64,000 nucleotides of DNA from Halonotius sp046719765. Lineage in GTDB: Archaea > Halobacteriota > Halobacteria > Halobacteriales > Haloferacaceae. Location of the stretch: the NCBI RefSeq assembly GCF_046719765.1, contig NZ_JABEBY010000002.1, forward strand, positions 152,063-216,062, read 5' to 3'. Positions within the stretch are counted from its first letter, which is position 1. Each line of letters begins with the position of its first letter. The notes under the pieces are model-generated. The model did no database searches and was not told where the DNA came from. It saw nothing but the letters and a program-made list of their open reading frames with translations. The translations under genes were made by a program, and so were the position numbers. Below, piece by piece: positions 63,407 through 64,000 of this stretch.

Positions 63407-63946
63407 TCACTGTCTCCGTTCGAAAAGGCGGATCTTATCAGGACACCTTTTTTGAATGCTGATTGTGCGCTTTGCATTCAGCAGTTGGCGAATCAATCTA
63501 TACGATGATTGGTAGATAGCCGGGTGACCGATGCAGAAGATAGATCGCGCGGAGGCGACTGTCTTGGGATGCCACCGTGCTTCCATCGCTTCCTCGTGTG
63601 TGAGATCCTCATTATGTGTCGTCTCTTGTGTTGCTTGCCGCCGACAGTATCCACACTCACAGGGTTCGTGTTGCGGAATGCGGAGGAGCATCCGATCCCA
63701 GTCAAGCCACTCTGCGTGGAAGTGAGAAATCTCACCAGCGCGAAGTCCAAGCCGACCAGCTGCCAGACACACGAACCGTGTTTGGAGATCCTTTGGCTCC
63801 GGGAGTGAACCACATGCCTCTAACAGTAATTCGAACTCTCGATCTGTGAGGACATCCTCGTGGGTATGTCGCGTGGTCAACGATTCCCGATGCTGTTGAG
63901 CCCATTCGCTTGATTGCTGATAATCGCTAGTTGTCCAATCTGTCAT
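63407..63946 (-). pseudogene. Truncated tyrosine-type integrase/recombinase
   Basis: The frame of 179 residues begins MTDWTTSDYQQSSEW and holds the first part of a phage-type integrase, including the catalytic Arg region GRLGLRAGEISHFHAEWLDW and a CECGYCRRQ zinc-like motif. The downstream HxxR and the catalytic Tyr expected after another 130-150 residues are missing. After SARSI the sequence loses family likeness. It ends directly against the TrkA gene, with no spacer, so the 3' part was probably lost when the neighbour arrived or by rearrangement. It is likely a remnant of an integrated element. Confidence 0.8.
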
Positions 63947-64000
63947 AACGGCCCAATGGCTGACACGTAGTATTGAGTGAAAGCGGGTGAATCAGGTGAC

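Overview
The window is chromosomal DNA of a haloarchaeon (class Halobacteria). The evidence is the GC-rich, strongly acidic coding sequence; halobacterial families such as MptA, HEWD, HPr, PccX, archaellin, PsmB and Orc1/Cdc6; and many promoters with a TATA-like box about 25-28 nt before the start codon, implying leaderless mRNAs. The genus cannot be fixed from sequence alone. No rRNA, tRNA, CRISPR array, complete insertion sequence or recognisable replication origin was seen.

Layout. 1-9.4 kb: housekeeping and small conserved genes (end of a thioredoxin-domain protein, TrmB-type regulator, mptA, Na+/Ca2+ exchanger, HtrA-like protease, FAD reductase, several halobacterial unknowns, CutA). 9.4-24 kb: a glycerol locus. 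On the minus strand lie phosphoglycolate phosphatase, a lone HPr, a large fusion of a chemotaxis transducer with a UgpB-like glycerol-3-phosphate-type binding protein, an Orc1/Cdc6 paralogue, a predicted glycerol permease and glpK. Divergent on the plus strand are glpA, glpB and glpC, then a shortened glpA paralogue and a shortened CheF-type taxis protein. 24-33.7 kb: CRTAC1-like repeat protein, glycerate 2-kinase, SBDS and HflX, a GDT1 transporter, membrane proteins and dihydrolipoyl dehydrogenase. 33.8-37.5 kb: moaC and nnrDE, a possible dispersed inverted-repeat element, and an SNF-type Na+ symporter. 37.5-42.3 kb: propionyl/acetyl-CoA carboxylase (pccB, pccX, pccA) with a minimal soluble chemotaxis transducer lodged between pccX and pccA. 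42.3-59.4 kb: mixed housekeeping (PsiE, HD hydrolase, YIP1, DHH-like protein, RqcH, CBS regulator, UPF0212, cupin, proteasome beta), a solitary archaellin and a multi-PAS kinase. 59.6-64 kb: a more AT-rich, probably accessory stretch with a PAS kinase, a long gene-poor gap, an APC permease with a TrkA protein, and a truncated tyrosine integrase.

How the parts fit. GlpK makes sn-glycerol-3-phosphate, GlpABC oxidises it to dihydroxyacetone phosphate and passes electrons to the membrane, and the permease-like protein probably brings glycerol in. The transducer-UgpB fusion, the short CheF and the lone HPr beside these genes suggest a behavioural (taxis) arm to glycerol use. In the fusion the binding domain has no membrane segment between it and the cytoplasmic signalling domain, so it may read the internal glycerol-3-phosphate pool. 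This is the most interesting candidate system here. It is an inference from domain order and neighbourhood, not a demonstrated function. Candidate operators, each a perfect inverted repeat between TATA box and start codon, stand before glpA and the SNF transporter.
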